Shown piece by piece: positions 1 through 6,653 of a stretch of 32,881 nucleotides of DNA (positions are counted from its first letter, which is position 1; every line of letters begins with the position of its first letter). The DNA lies in NCBI GenBank assembly GCA_009377385.1, contig WHUD01000038.1, positions 1-32,881 on the forward strand, read 5' to 3'. Made by a program: the position numbers and the translations under genes. Source of the DNA: Actinophytocola sp. (lineage in GTDB: Bacteria > Actinomycetota > Actinomycetes > Mycobacteriales > Pseudonocardiaceae). Under the pieces are notes generated by a model. The model was not told the DNA's origin. It saw nothing but the letters and a program-made list of their open reading frames with translations, and made no database searches.

Positions 1-81
1 GTGGCAGTGATCGCGGCGTTCGTGCTCGGCATCCGCCGCTCCCGCGACACCGAAGCCCCGGCCGACCGGCACGCCGCCTGA
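1..81 (+). CDS. C-terminal end of a membrane protein (partial)
   Basis: Frame 1 is open from the window edge to a TGA at 79-81 and gives about 26 residues. They read as the end of a hydrophobic helix (VAVIAAFVLGI) followed by a short charged tail (RRSRDTEAPADRHAA). This is what the last transmembrane helix and cytoplasmic tail of a transporter, for example an MFS permease, look like, but the family cannot be told from so little. The GTG at position 1 is probably an internal Val codon, not a start. The gene converges on the leftward operon that ends at 182; the space between holds the 21-bp repeats. Confidence 0.5.
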   Translation: MAVIAAFVLGIRRSRDTEAPADRHAA

Positions 82-90
82 ACTGACCGG

Positions 91-181
91 CTCCCGGCGT
101 CGCGCTCCCGCTCGCGGCGCCGGGAACGGCGAACACGGCGCCCGGGTGAGGGACACAGCGCCCGGAACGGGGGACACGGCG
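91..181. repeat. 21-bp phased intergenic repeat, copy 1 (about 4-5 degenerate units)
   Basis: Units of the type ACACGGCGCCCGGGTGAGGG begin at 133, 153 and 174, and more diverged units fit at about 91 and 112, giving a 20-21 bp period. The reverse complement matches the five-unit array at 26871-26975. It fills the whole gap between two convergent genes. It may add transcript-ending secondary structure, but no clean hairpin-plus-U-tract terminator is visible. Confidence 0.6.
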
Positions 182-562
182 CTAGCGGGCGCGCCAGCCT
201 AGGTCGAGGACCGCCTGGGTCAGCTCCTGGTAACCGGAGCGGACATCGTCGGTGTAGCGGGTGAGTTGCGAGGCGCGGGCGGAGTCGATCGGTTCCGGCT
301 CGGGACCGACCATCACCCAGGACAACCGCGCCACGTTGTCGAGCGCCATCCGCCACCAACGGTGCGCCTGATCCATCGTCCGCTGCTCCCGATCGATCGC
401 GGCCTCTATCTCGCCGCGGGCCGCAGCCGTCGCCGACTCCAGCTCGGCAGCTCGCGAACGCTCCCACGCCTGTAGGTCCACAGTGGCCTTCTGGGCCAGC
501 CCGGCGATCTCCTTGTAGCGCATCGCGGGCGATACGTGGGATTCCGCAGACTCGCCCGTCAC
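182..562 (-). CDS. Unknown 126-aa helical protein, last gene of the FtsK-like operon
   Basis: I do not recognise a family. The GTG start at 562 follows a strong GGAGGAG ribosome-binding site with 5-nt spacing, so the start is firm. The product is soluble and almost entirely helical: a long Ala/Glu/Arg-rich stretch (about residues 20-70) of coiled-coil character, a Trp-Trp pair near residue 68, a short break at VGPEPEP (about residues 85-91) and a second helix to the C-terminus, which ends LGWRAR. It lies 49 bp downstream of the FtsK-like ATPase gene on the same strand, so it is probably the last gene of that operon. Its helix-break-helix shape echoes the two small proteins at the head of the operon, which suggests a partner, chaperone or substrate of the ATPase (inference). 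Confidence 0.75.
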   Translation of the reverse strand: MTGESAESHVSPAMRYKEIAGLAQKATVDLQAWERSRAAELESATAAARGEIEAAIDREQRTMDQAHRWWRMALDNVARLSWVMVGPEPEPIDSARASQLTRYTDDVRSGYQELTQAVLDLGWRAR

Positions 563-611
563 GACGTCTCCTCCGGAGGCACTATCACAACTACTCCTCC
601 GACAAGCCCCA

Positions 612-3395
612 TCACGAGTTCTCCTCGGGCAGCGCGTACGGGATCATGACCTCCGGCGAGCTGTGCGTGGTGCGGTCGAAGAACAGCGCTCTGCCCGGCC
701 GGGGCGACCAATGCACCACCTGCCCGGCACAGAACGGCCCGAGGTCGCTGCCCTGGACGTCAAGCGCCGCGAGCGCACCGACGTCTTCGGTACCGCCGAA
801 CCCGAGCGTGTCCTTCAGCCGCGCCACGGAACGCCACCAGCCGAACACGTGCACCCCGCGCGCAGGGCCTTGCTTGAGCACCGCGCGAAGCACGTCGAGC
901 CCACTCTGCGTGCCGGGCTCCTTGCGTTCCAACGTCGGAAGGGCGGCGTCGACGCCGTAGAGCAGCAACACCCGGCGGGCGCCGTCCTCGCTCAGCCCGG
1001 CGTGGACGGACGAAAGCCGCTCCCCCAGCTCGTCGCCGTAGACGAGCTCCGCCTTGTGCCCCTCCCGCTGCAACTGATCGGTAAGCCGCGCAACGGCGGG
1101 CGCGCAGGAGTCGACAAGGCAACACGCCAGGAATTCCACATCGCCCTGTCCGAACTGCCGCGCGAGCGAGCGCGCCGCTGAGTCCAGAATGGACATCGCA
1201 GGCCATTGCGCGGCACCGAGCACGGCCAGGTTGCGCCCCGGCGCACGAGGTAGCTCCACTCCGAACGCGACGTCGGACACCGCGATGGCCTGCCCCACCA
1301 ACGCACGAGGCTGCCCCACCAACGCAGTCGCCTGCGCCAGCTCGGCGTACGCGGCGCTCTCGTCAAGCACCGGCGCAACCGCGCCGTCGAACAGCCGGGG
1401 ACTGCCGTGCCCGCTCGCGTAGCGCTGCCACAGCGACCGCTGCAACCGCGCGAACACACCCGGCGAGCTGGCGTCCGGGATGTGCGCGAGGCGGTTGCCG
1501 TGCGCGACGCCGGAGTCGTGGTTGACCACGGCGTGCCAGCGTGGCGCGGTCACGGCGGCCTGGTTCGTCTCGGTGAGCACCCGCCGCGCCTTCGGCATCG
1601 CGATTCGCAAGGTGCATTGCTCGAACACCGCTGGCTTGCCCCAGAACGCCTCGATACCCGCGACGTCCTGGCTGGCAAGCACCAGGTGGATGCCCTGCGA
1701 ACGGCCCCTGCGCGCGATGTCCTCCAGCAACGACGTCGCCAGCGCCGTCACGGTGTCGCGCCCGGCGAACAGGTACTGGAACTCGTCGATCACCGCGACG
1801 ATGCGGGGCCAACTCCCGTGAGGGTCGGCCGCACGTAGCTCGGCCAACGTCGTGACCTCGTGCTCCTTCGCGGCGGCCGAACGGTGGCGCAGCTCGTCGG
1901 CGAGAAACCGCAGCAGCGCGAGCCCGAACTCCCGGTCAGTGTTGACGTTGACGCCGATCAGCCGGGCGTGCGGCAGCCAGCTCTCGTCCTTGCGGCCCGG
2001 CGCGAGGCCCGCGAACGACACGCCCTCCTTGAAGTCCAACAGGTACAGCGCCAGCTCATCCGGCGAGTAGCGCGCTGCCATCCCGCCGAGCAGCGCATAC
2101 AAAAAGTTCGTCTTGCCGGACCCGCTCGGACCGCCGATGAGCGCGTGCGGCGTCGCGTCCCCGATGACGACCTCGACCGGATCGCCCTCGTCGAAGCCGA
2201 CCGGAGTGCGCAGCTCATCGGTCGAGCGCTCCTGGCCGAGCTCGGCGGGCACCAGGTCGGTGAAGCCACGCGGGCCACCCTGCTTCGCGACCAACGCCTT
2301 CGCGATCGCGCCTGACGCCGCGCTGACCTGCGCGGCTGGCAGCGACGGGTCGAGACGCACCACGAGGTCGGCGCCGGTCATGCTGCAGAACGCGGAGTGC
2401 TCGTCGCGCAAGCTGACGGTCTCCACCGAGCCACCGAGGACGGTCGGGACGTCCACCAGGATCAGCGAGATCCCGGCGTCAAGCGCGCCGCTCGCGATGC
2501 GTCTCAGGTCGCGACGTTGCTCCGGCTCCAGCTCCTCGCCGTTGCCGTAGAGCACGGCGACCCGCCACGGCTCGATGCGCCTGCGTTTCGCCTCCCGCAT
2601 TGCCCGCAACGACGGGTAGCCGCCCTGCATCGCGTCGGCGTGGATCCGTCGGATGTGGCCGGAGAACTCGTCAAGCAGGTCGACCAGCCGGGTGGGGTCG
2701 TGCACGGTGACAGCGCTGGTCCTGCTCAGCGGGTAGAAGTTCGGCAGCACGGCGGTGAGCTGCCCGATGTCCCACAGGTGCACCCGCACCGCACCCGGCT
2801 CGAACGTGCTCAGCACCCGCATCAGCAACGACTCGACTAGCGCGTCCACCGCGTGCCGGGTGCCTTGCGCCGAGCTGATCGACAGGTGCGACTCGTCGAG
2901 CAATGGCACCGCGACGTCGAACTCCTCGGCGTCAGTGGAGCTGTCGAACTCCTCGGCGTCAGTGGAGCTATCGACCGCGCAGGAGCCGATCCGCCACAGC
3001 CCCGGCGCGGTGAGTCCGCTGTCCGTGCCGACCCTGCCGAGCCAGCGCCCCGGTGGTTGCCCTGCCGCTCCCGGCGCACTGGCGGCGACAAGGGACCGCA
3101 GGCGCGCTGGGCCGTCCGCCCATTCCTGCCCGAAGGCGGCGCGCACCTGGTCCAGCCGCTGCCACACCGCGTCGGACACCGGATCCTCAGGCCGAGGCGC
3201 CAGCGACGGGTCACCCCGTGCGCGGTCGCTGCCCACGGTGACGATCGCCCGTTCCAACTCCTGTGTCGCCAGTTCGAGCTCAGCCTCGACTCGCGCGTTC
3301 CGCGCCGCACCCATGGCGAGGCCGATCCGCGTGCGCAGCTCGTCGAGCGCCGCGACCACCCTGCCGCGTTGCTGCCGTGCCTTCTTGCCGATCAC
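612..3395 (-). CDS. FtsK/SpoIIIE (EccC-like) multidomain ATPase
   Basis: A 927-aa P-loop motor of the FtsK/SpoIIIE/EccC superfamily. The central module (about residues 405-620) is intact: Walker A GPSGSGKT at 422-429 and Walker B IVAVIDEF with Asp537/Glu538, followed by the GIHLVLASQD stretch typical of FtsK motors. Two flanking modules look like degenerate ATPases. The N-terminal one (about 160-320) has the fold pattern without a P-loop. The C-terminal one (about 705-900) has GAAQWPA at 727-733 where a P-loop would sit. Three motors in a chain is the layout of EccC of type VII secretion, but no transmembrane helices or gamma winged helix are seen. Residues 1-60 are helical. I chose the GTG at 3395, 4 nt after the upstream stop and preceded by GAGG; the frame is open further upstream but overlaps the previous gene. 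A DNA translocase role is the alternative. Confidence 0.85.
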   Translation of the reverse strand: MIGKKARQQRGRVVAALDELRTRIGLAMGAARNARVEAELELATQELERAIVTVGSDRARGDPSLAPRPEDPVSDAVWQRLDQVRAAFGQEWADGPARLRSLVAASAPGAAGQPPGRWLGRVGTDSGLTAPGLWRIGSCAVDSSTDAEEFDSSTDAEEFDVAVPLLDESHLSISSAQGTRHAVDALVESLLMRVLSTFEPGAVRVHLWDIGQLTAVLPNFYPLSRTSAVTVHDPTRLVDLLDEFSGHIRRIHADAMQGGYPSLRAMREAKRRRIEPWRVAVLYGNGEELEPEQRRDLRRIASGALDAGISLILVDVPTVLGGSVETVSLRDEHSAFCSMTGADLVVRLDPSLPAAQVSAASGAIAKALVAKQGGPRGFTDLVPAELGQERSTDELRTPVGFDEGDPVEVVIGDATPHALIGGPSGSGKTNFLYALLGGMAARYSPDELALYLLDFKEGVSFAGLAPGRKDESWLPHARLIGVNVNTDREFGLALLRFLADELRHRSAAAKEHEVTTLAELRAADPHGSWPRIVAVIDEFQYLFAGRDTVTALATSLLEDIARRGRSQGIHLVLASQDVAGIEAFWGKPAVFEQCTLRIAMPKARRVLTETNQAAVTAPRWHAVVNHDSGVAHGNRLAHIPDASSPGVFARLQRSLWQRYASGHGSPRLFDGAVAPVLDESAAYAELAQATALVGQPRALVGQAIAVSDVAFGVELPRAPGRNLAVLGAAQWPAMSILDSAARSLARQFGQGDVEFLACCLVDSCAPAVARLTDQLQREGHKAELVYGDELGERLSSVHAGLSEDGARRVLLLYGVDAALPTLERKEPGTQSGLDVLRAVLKQGPARGVHVFGWWRSVARLKDTLGFGGTEDVGALAALDVQGSDLGPFCAGQVVHWSPRPGRALFFDRTTHSSPEVMIPYALPEENS
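2916..2969. repeat. Perfect 27-bp tandem duplication inside the ATPase gene
   Basis: Positions 2916-2942 are repeated exactly at 2943-2969, so the protein carries the nine-residue unit DSSTDAEEF twice in a row (about residues 143-160). It lies in an acidic linker just before the first, degenerate ATPase module. Exact identity at the DNA level suggests a recent duplication. Confidence 0.9.
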
Positions 3396-3399
3396 GCGA

Positions 3400-3654
3400 T
3401 CACAACCTCGCCTGGTAGGTGTCGAGCAGGTCACCGGCGTCGGCGATGACGCCGCGCTGCCGTTCGAGCTCGTCGAGTGCCGCGTCGAGCTGCTTCGGGA
3501 GCCACGGCTCACCGCCGGCGTGGGCGAGTTGGGCGTCCCGCATGGCGCGACGGGCCTGCTCCAGCAGCCGGGTTGCGCTGGTGAGCTGGGCGTTTGCGTC
3601 GCTGAGCCCGGCGTGGACGGCGGCGAGGGCGTGGTGAAGGCCGTCGAGCGACAT
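3400..3654 (-). CDS. Small helical-hairpin protein B (84 aa)
   Basis: Unknown family. Start taken at the ATG at 3654, 5 bp after the stop of the preceding small gene; the frame extends further upstream only by overlapping that gene. No strong ribosome-binding site is visible, so translational coupling is likely. The protein is two amphipathic helices (about residues 1-45 and 54-80) joined by the turn AGGEPW. It ends LLDTYQARL, closely matching the end of its neighbour (SADAYSARL). Size and helix-turn-helix hairpin shape are like WXG100/ESAT-6 proteins, but there is no WXG motif. Its gene stops 4 nt before the FtsK-like ATPase gene begins. I infer that it is a substrate or adaptor of that ATPase. 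Confidence 0.75.
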   Translation of the reverse strand: MSLDGLHHALAAVHAGLSDANAQLTSATRLLEQARRAMRDAQLAHAGGEPWLPKQLDAALDELERQRGVIADAGDLLDTYQARL

Positions 3655-3659
3655 CGGCG

Positions 3660-3920
3660 CTACAGCCGCGCGGAGTAGGCGTCCGCAGAGGACATGCACG
3701 CCTGGATCGTGCTCTGCGTGCCGGTGATGCTCTGCAGTGCCTCGGCGAGCATGCCGTGCGCCTGGTTCACCTCGTCCTGCGAGGAGCCCGATGTGGCTTC
3801 CGCAAGCGACTGCTGGGCTTCCTCGAGGGACTGAGCTGCCTGTTGCAGTGCGGCGATACTGGCGGATGCCTTCTCGTTGGCGAGCGCGATGCCCGCGCGG
3901 ATCTCCTCAACACCGGCCAT
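3660..3920 (-). CDS. Small helical-hairpin protein A (86 aa), first gene of the FtsK-like operon
   Basis: Unknown family. The ATG at 3920 follows a clear GAGGAG with 8-nt spacing. The product is Ala/Gln/Ser/Glu-rich and predicted as two helices (about 3-42 and 48-78) around a central turn ATSGSSQ, then the tail SADAYSARL. There is no signal peptide and no membrane segment. Like protein B it has WXG100-like size and topology but no Trp-x-Gly. It is first in a tight four-gene leftward operon, so the small proteins are made with the ATPase. The shared Tyr-x-Ala-Arg-Leu C-terminus recalls the C-terminal Tyr-containing export signals of type VII substrates; that function is inferred, not shown. 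Confidence 0.78.
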   Translation of the reverse strand: MAGVEEIRAGIALANEKASASIAALQQAAQSLEEAQQSLAEATSGSSQDEVNQAHGMLAEALQSITGTQSTIQACMSSADAYSARL

Positions 3921-4044
3921 AGGGTGTACTCCTCGTCAACGGGTCAGTGGGCGGCCGGGACTAAACGTAGCGTGATCGACCGACTCCGGAAAGCTCAGGT
4001 CGCTCGCGAATGGCACCATTGGCGGGCCAATTCATGATCCGGTG

Positions 4045-4057
4045 TAGGTTGACCGCT
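4045..4057 (+). promoter_or_regulatory. Candidate leaderless promoter -10 for the epimerase gene
   Basis: TAGGTT at 4045-4050 lies exactly 7 nt before the ATG at 4058, and no Shine-Dalgarno sequence precedes that ATG. This is the spacing expected if transcription begins on the start codon, as is common in actinobacteria. No convincing -35 is visible (TTGGCG at 4019 is 20 bp away). Confidence 0.4.
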
Positions 4058-5011
4058 ATGACTGGGCTGATCACTGGTGGGCAGCGGCGGGAGCGTGTGC
4101 TGGTCACCGGGGGGAATGGGTTCATCGGTCGGGCTGTGGTGGCCGCGTTTCGGGAGCGGGGAATCGCGGTCACGGTTGCCGATCGTGAGCAGGCGGTGAA
4201 GCCGGTGGATGGTGTCCGCTACATCCACGGTGACCTCGCGGATGCTGAGGTGCGGGACGCGGCGCTGGCTGAGGACACGACCGGGATTGTGCATTTGGCG
4301 GCGTTGACGTCGGTGCTCAAGTCCGTCGACCGGCCGGCGCACACCTATCGTGACAATGTGGTGGTCACCCAGGAGTTGCTGGAACTCGCCCGCCAGCGAG
4401 GGGTGGGGCGGTTTGTGTTCGCCTCCACCAACGCGGTGGTCGGCGATGTCGGCACCGGCACCATCACCGACGACCTGCCGCTGCGGCCGCTGACACCGTA
4501 TGGGGCAACCAAGGCAGCGTGCGAGATGCTGCTGGCGGGCTACGCCGGGGCGTATGAGATGCGGACGTGTGCGCTGCGGTTCACCAACGTCTACGGGCCG
4601 GGCATGGGCCACAAGGACAGCTTCGTGCCCCGGATGATGCGCGCCGCGCTCACCGGCGACACCGTCAAGATCTACGGCGACGGTAGGCAGAAACGGGATC
4701 TGGTGCATATCGACGACGTGGTGCGGGCAGTCCTGCTTACGTGGGAGCGCGAGCACACCGGGCGGGCGATCATCGGCGCGGGCCGGTCGGTGTCGGTGCT
4801 GGAGATGCTCGAGGCCGTCCGGCAGGTGAGCGCACGCCCGGTGCCCGCCGAACACGTACCCGCCCCCGGTGGGGAGATGCCGGCCGTGATCGTCGACGTC
4901 ACCCGCAGCAAGCAGACGATCGGCTACCAACCCACGGTGGGGCTGGTCGACGGGTTGGCGAGCACGTGGACCTACTTCCAAGAAGCGGTGGCAGAGGGGA
5001 GACCGGCGTGA
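4058..5011 (+). CDS. NAD-dependent epimerase/dehydratase (extended SDR, nucleotide-sugar type)
   Basis: A 317-aa extended short-chain dehydrogenase that should act on a UDP- or dTDP-sugar in the cytoplasm. The Rossmann motif GGNGFIG (residues 18-24) binds NAD(P). The catalytic set is FASTNA (Ser/Thr 123-124) with Tyr148-x3-Lys152 in TPYGATK. YGPGMG and the GDGRQKRDLVHIDDV stretch are typical of UDP-glucose 4-epimerase and related enzymes. The exact sugar cannot be read from sequence. I chose the ATG at 4058 rather than an ATG 48 bp upstream, because the protein then starts close to the Rossmann fold and a -10 lies 7 nt ahead. Its TGA overlaps the GTG of the glycosyltransferase gene, so the two are co-translated. 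Confidence 0.9.
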   Translation: MTGLITGGQRRERVLVTGGNGFIGRAVVAAFRERGIAVTVADREQAVKPVDGVRYIHGDLADAEVRDAALAEDTTGIVHLAALTSVLKSVDRPAHTYRDNVVVTQELLELARQRGVGRFVFASTNAVVGDVGTGTITDDLPLRPLTPYGATKAACEMLLAGYAGAYEMRTCALRFTNVYGPGMGHKDSFVPRMMRAALTGDTVKIYGDGRQKRDLVHIDDVVRAVLLTWEREHTGRAIIGAGRSVSVLEMLEAVRQVSARPVPAEHVPAPGGEMPAVIVDVTRSKQTIGYQPTVGLVDGLASTWTYFQEAVAEGRPA

Positions 5012-5850
5012 CGATCACGACCGAAGCCGACAGCGAACGGCCCGGCGCCCGCCACCCGCGGAGGGGGTTGGCGCCCTACCCCGACGAGGTCGACGCCCGC
5101 GCCGTCGAGGAGTTCCACGCCCGCTACCAGCACCCGCGGCTATCCGAACTGGTCGTAGTGATCGCCGCGTTCAACGAACAAGACGGCCTCGGCCCGGTGC
5201 TGGCCGACATGCCGAAGAAGTGCAACGGGATGGACGTCGACGTGCTCGTTGTCGTCGACGGCGCCACCGACGACACCGCCGAAATCGCCCGCGAGCAGGG
5301 CGCCTACACCTGCGTCGCCGACACCAACCGGGGCCAAGGCGCCGCGCTGCGGCTCGGCTACCACCTCGCCGCCGAATGCGGCGCGACCTACCTCGTCACC
5401 ACCGACGCCGACGGCCAATACGACAACACCGAAATGGACAGCCTGCTGTCCCCGCTCGTCGACGACGAAGCCGACTTCGTCACCGGCTCCCGCCGACTCG
5501 GACACGAGGAATCCGACAACCGGATGCGCTGGATCGGCGTACGGGTCTTCGCCTGGCTCGCCTCCCTACTCACCCTCCGCAAGATCACCGACACCTCCTT
5601 CGGGTTCCGCGCGATGCGCGCCGAACTGGCCTGCACGATCACCCTCACCGAACCCCAATACCAAGCCTCCGAACTCCTCCTCGGCGCACTCGCCACCGGC
5701 GCCCGCCTCCGCGAACTCCCCATGAGCATGCGACTCCGCAACAACGGCACCAGCAAAAAAGGCAAAAACCTCCGCTACGGCGCCAACTACACCAGAGTCA
5801 TGCTCACGACATGGCTCCGCGAATACCCATACCGCAACGTCCGAAAATAA
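5008..5850 (+). CDS. Family 2 glycosyltransferase, polyprenyl-phosphate (DPM1/GtrB-like) type
   Basis: A 280-aa GT-A fold enzyme that should move a sugar from its nucleotide carrier to polyprenyl phosphate on the inner face of the membrane. LVVVIAAFNEQDGL (about 48-61) and VVVDGATDDT (about 81-90) form the nucleotide site; DADGQ (133-137) is the metal-binding DxD. The protein has no C-terminal transmembrane pair, which fits use of a separate GtrA partner, present next door. The GTG at 5008 overlaps the epimerase stop (GTGA) and has AGGGGA about 8 nt upstream. The frame is open far upstream, but that stretch lies inside the epimerase gene and is not homologous. The last 47 bp overlap the convergent GtrA gene. 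Confidence 0.88.
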   Translation: MTITTEADSERPGARHPRRGLAPYPDEVDARAVEEFHARYQHPRLSELVVVIAAFNEQDGLGPVLADMPKKCNGMDVDVLVVVDGATDDTAEIAREQGAYTCVADTNRGQGAALRLGYHLAAECGATYLVTTDADGQYDNTEMDSLLSPLVDDEADFVTGSRRLGHEESDNRMRWIGVRVFAWLASLLTLRKITDTSFGFRAMRAELACTITLTEPQYQASELLLGALATGARLRELPMSMRLRNNGTSKKGKNLRYGANYTRVMLTTWLREYPYRNVRK

Positions 5851-6274
5851 GCCGATCAAACAGCACGAACTTCAGGATGAACATGAACCCGTAGGTGCCG
5901 AGGTAGACCGCGCCGACGAGGATGGTGCGCACGCTGTGCGAAGCGATGTGGCCTTGCGCCCAGCTGTCGGCCAGTGTGGTGACACCGATGGCGGCCACGG
6001 CCGTGACGATCACGATGACGACGTAGGGCAGCGTCTCGCGCTTGCGGTCGGCCTTGCCGCGCTGCTGCCACGCCCAGTAGCGGTTGAGCAGGTAGTTCGG
6101 GACCGCGCCTGACACCCACGCGATCACGCTCGCCACGAACGCCGCGGCGCCGAGCCCGTACGCGGTGAGGATCGCGATCTCACTGACCGCGGCTGCGGCG
6201 ACGGACGCGCCGGTGTAGCGACCCCACAGCAGGAGTCGCTGCTTCTTGTGAGCCGTCAGTGTCAGCTTCGTCAC
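5804..6274 (-). CDS. GtrA-like membrane flippase
   Basis: A 156-aa protein with four predicted transmembrane helices (about residues 15-40, 42-62, 80-100 and 117-140). It carries the GtrA signature around VPNYLLNRYWAWQ between helices 2 and 3. The family helps polyprenyl-phosphate sugars cross the membrane, usually beside a GT2 enzyme of the type next door. The start is uncertain: GTG at 6274 gives a normal family length, while a longer in-frame ATG at 6385 would add about 37 non-hydrophobic residues with no family look. The gene is convergent with the GT2 gene and their 3' ends overlap by 47 bp, so antisense interference between the two transcripts is possible. Confidence 0.8.
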   Translation of the reverse strand: MTKLTLTAHKKQRLLLWGRYTGASVAAAAVSEIAILTAYGLGAAAFVASVIAWVSGAVPNYLLNRYWAWQQRGKADRKRETLPYVVIVIVTAVAAIGVTTLADSWAQGHIASHSVRTILVGAVYLGTYGFMFILKFVLFDRLIFGRCGMGIRGAMS

Positions 6275-6653
6275 CGCCTCATCGCCGGAAGTCCATGACC
6301 TGTGGTATGCCTCACTATTCGAGCACACGGGCACGACACGCCCGATCGTAGCCGTTCCCGCGCGTCTCCCCGCCGGGGTGTCCACATCAAACTGGTGGTA
6401 ACGCGCTGGTTGGCTCGGGACACAGCGACGGACTAGCCGATAACCGAAGGCGCCCGGTTTATTCGTCGCGCTATGTGTTGGCTTTACGTGTCCTTTTTAC
6501 CTGATCGTCAGGGTCGTACCCGTTCTTCCCACCGGTCGGTGGAATGGTTAACATCAGCGGCCGAAGATGGATAGCATCGGGTTATCCCAGGCGGTGCCAT
6601 GGCCGGTGTCGTTGCCGTAGGTGCCAGGCGATTTTTCGGGGAGTGGAGCGATT
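6275..6653. other. 379-bp divergent intergenic region upstream of gtrA-like gene and sqdB
   Basis: No gene is seen here. It is less GC-rich than its surroundings (for example 6451-6560) and contains the probable sqdB promoter. A single 21-bp-repeat-like unit (GGGACACAGCGACGG) lies at about 6418-6432. No RNA gene or riboswitch fold was recognised by eye. Confidence 0.5.
6548..6577 (+). promoter_or_regulatory. Candidate sigma-70-type promoter for sqdB
   Basis: TTAACA (6548-6553), an 18-bp spacer and TAGCAT (6572-6577) form a good housekeeping-type promoter. Transcription would begin near 6584, leaving a leader of about 70 nt before the TTG at 6654. Confidence 0.45.

Noticed and set aside
2755-3678. 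A 307-codon open frame on the plus strand
   Set aside because: It is antisense to the FtsK-like gene and its small neighbour, is Ser/Arg/Ala-rich with no family pattern, and has no ribosome-binding site. High GC leaves the antisense frame open.
3400-3920. Canonical WXG100/ESAT-6 proteins
   Set aside because: Size and hairpin shape fit, but neither protein has a Trp-x-Gly turn, so only a resemblance is claimed.
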